Below, one piece after another: positions 62,569 through 64,000 of a stretch of DNA of 64,000 bases. The notes below the pieces were generated by a model that worked only from the letters and a program-made list of their open reading frames with translations, ran no database searches and was not told the origin of the DNA. The stretch's first letter is position 1, and the number at the start of each line of letters is the position of its first letter. The stretch is taken from NCBI GenBank assembly GCA_016758965.1, contig JAEPRB010000056.1, positions 62,001 through 126,000 on the forward strand, given 5' to 3'. Source of the DNA: Circinella minor. Its lineage: Eukaryota > Mucoromycota > Mucoromycetes > Mucorales > Lichtheimiaceae. The position numbers and the translations under genes were made by a program.

Positions 62569-63983
62569 TTAAAACGTTTTTTTTTTTAGTAAACCATAAC
62601 CCTGTTTTTTAACTTTGAAAGAACAATCTTGATTTTTTTTTTTTACCTTTGAGCCACCACTTTTAGAATGAGCTTGAGCTCTCCTTCGTTTTTTATCACT
62701 TGTAAATGGAACATTACTATTATTACTACGTGATCCAGAACCAACTGGTTTGGTAACACGAGGCATCAAATAAGATGGAATACGTTTTAAATGCTCCTTG
62801 ATTTGTGCTGGTTTTACTGCTTTGTCATGTCGTAAAAATTCCAAATCTCTTGGTTTATCTTCAAAATGCATCTTGAGTTTTTCAGAATTTAAAATTTCAC
62901 GTTTAATTTCCATAATTCTTGCTTCTTGAATAGATGCCTTATTGACTTGTTTTAAGGCATCTTGAACACGATATTTGAAACCTTCTACATTTTTCTTTTC
63001 AAACGAATAAGGTTTTAATTCACACCCCTTGGCTTTTTGTTTGCTTTCCACGCGAGCATATACAACATCATCATGGAAATCACGTCCACGGCCTGCACTT
63101 TTAGCAATGTCCTTGTCTAAAACAGCCTTTTCTTGAGTTACGACGAATGACAATGCAATACCTTGTTGTCCTCCTCTTGCTGTACGACCCACCCGATGGG
63201 TATATGCTTTAGCGGATGTTGGGAAGTCAAAGTTGATAACCGCGGCTGCTCCTTTGAAATCAATACCACGTGAAACACCATATTCTTTATCACCACGTTT
63301 CTTTTTATTATTTTTTTGGCTTTGTTCTTGTTCTTCGTCTTCATCATCCTTTTCATCCTCACTATCCATTTCTCCCTTTAATGTAGCTTCGTCTGACGCA
63401 ATCAAATAATCGTAAATACCACGGTTGAATTCTTCCACAATATGATATCGAGAGTTAAGGGGTAATTCTGAATTTAATACACATGATCGAATTGAGAATT
63501 GTTCCAGGAATAACTTGAGTTTATAACATCGATCAATATCGTTAACAAATAAAATAATCTTGCCACGAATCAATTTTAATTTGATAATTACAAAGGTGTA
63601 TAAGAATTTTTCGAATTCAGAGCATCTATTAAACATAACCATATTTATTGATAAAAAGTTAGTAAATGTATATATAATTCATTTATCTCTTCTATTCTTA
63701 TCATTCCCCGCCTGGCCCTCTCTCCAACTTACGTGATCATATATTGTGTCAAATAGTCATTTTCATCTTCTTCCTCTTCGAGTCGAAGGATAGCTGGTTT
63801 TCTTAATACAAGTTGTTTCAAATTTTCAATATCTTGTGTAAATGTAGCTGACATTAAGAAACTTTGGTATATCTTTGGCAAATAGGTAAGAATTTTACGA
63901 ACATCTTGTTCATATCCAAAAGAAAGAACTAAATCTGCTTCATCAATGACCAACATTTCCAATGATTCTCGTAAATTCATATT
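62569..63983 (-). CDS. DBP9: DEAD-box RNA helicase Dbp9 (DDX56), 3' part
   Basis: Nucleolar helicase for 60S ribosome assembly. Only the last two exons are in the window (63733-63983 and 62569-63625; 435 aa). The 5' exons with motifs Q, I and Ia lie beyond position 64000. Motif II is V-I-D-E-A-D, motif III M-S-A-T-F. The C-lobe has GKIILFVNDIDRCYKLKLFL, the Dbp9-typical insert after Y-L-I-A-S-D-E (an acidic/basic stretch around DEKDDEDEEQEQSQKNNKKK), and then YGVSRGIDFKGAAAVINFDF. Motif VI follows (HRVGRTARGG). The C-terminal tail is lysine-rich, as expected for a nucleolar protein. The insert between motifs IV and V separates Dbp9 from other DEAD-box families. Confidence 0.93.
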
Positions 63984-64000
63984 CTAATTATATATATATC

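Overview
The window is nuclear DNA from a filamentous fungus, most likely an early-diverging Mucoromycota (Mucorales-type) species. The sequence is strongly AT-rich. Genes carry many short introns of about 60 to 170 bp, with GTA-type donors, T-rich or A-rich tracts and TAG or AAG acceptors. The gene content is eukaryotic and fungal: a velvet factor, a Rho1-type GEF, PMP3 and paired C2H2 fingers. The LINE and inverted-repeat remnants look like those common in Mucorales. The genus cannot be named from this window. All exon structures below were built by hand from splice signals and reading-frame continuity, without transcript evidence.

Layout. Positions 1-5.5 kb are gene-poor and contain decayed open frames and a hAT-like inverted-repeat element. 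From 5.5 to 14 kb lie a coiled-coil protein, a NASP/Hif1-type histone chaperone, riboflavin kinase and an EI24-family membrane protein. From 15.7 to 20.4 kb is a 4.8-kb unit bounded by ~280-300-bp inverted repeats. It contains a LINE fragment, tandem repeats and a frameshifted multi-exon gene, and it stops about 115 bp before the PMP3 start codon. From 20.5 to 26.4 kb is a compact housekeeping block: PMP3, ribosomal protein eS1, GAR transformylase, SmG, a tiny protein resembling the complex III assembly factor UQCC6/BRAWNIN, and a conserved fungal membrane protein. About 3.2 kb without a recognisable gene then precedes a four-finger C2H2 regulator (29.6-31.6 kb). This is followed by a CDP-alcohol phosphotransferase (32.6-34.3 kb), a further 3.2 kb of gene-free DNA, and a DEP-DH-PH RhoGEF without a CNH domain (37.5-41.0 kb). 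From 44.7 to 49.7 kb are THOC3, the proteasome deubiquitinase RPN11 and a membrane/coiled-coil protein. Two tandem paralogous aldo/keto reductases occupy 50.3-55.2 kb. A 693-bp TA-flanked inverted-repeat element sits at 56.9 kb in a long gene-free stretch. The window ends with a velvet-domain regulator and the 3' part of the DEAD-box helicase Dbp9.

Most genes are unrelated housekeeping functions rather than a pathway cluster. Neighbours are often convergent or divergent with short spacers: RPN11 and the coiled-coil gene end 97 bp apart, and SmG and the UQCC6-like gene share a 258-bp promoter region. No operon, CRISPR array, tRNA or rRNA gene was found. The most notable items are the UQCC6-like microprotein and the long inverted-repeat unit carrying a decayed gene whose conserved residues suggest a nuclease-like family.
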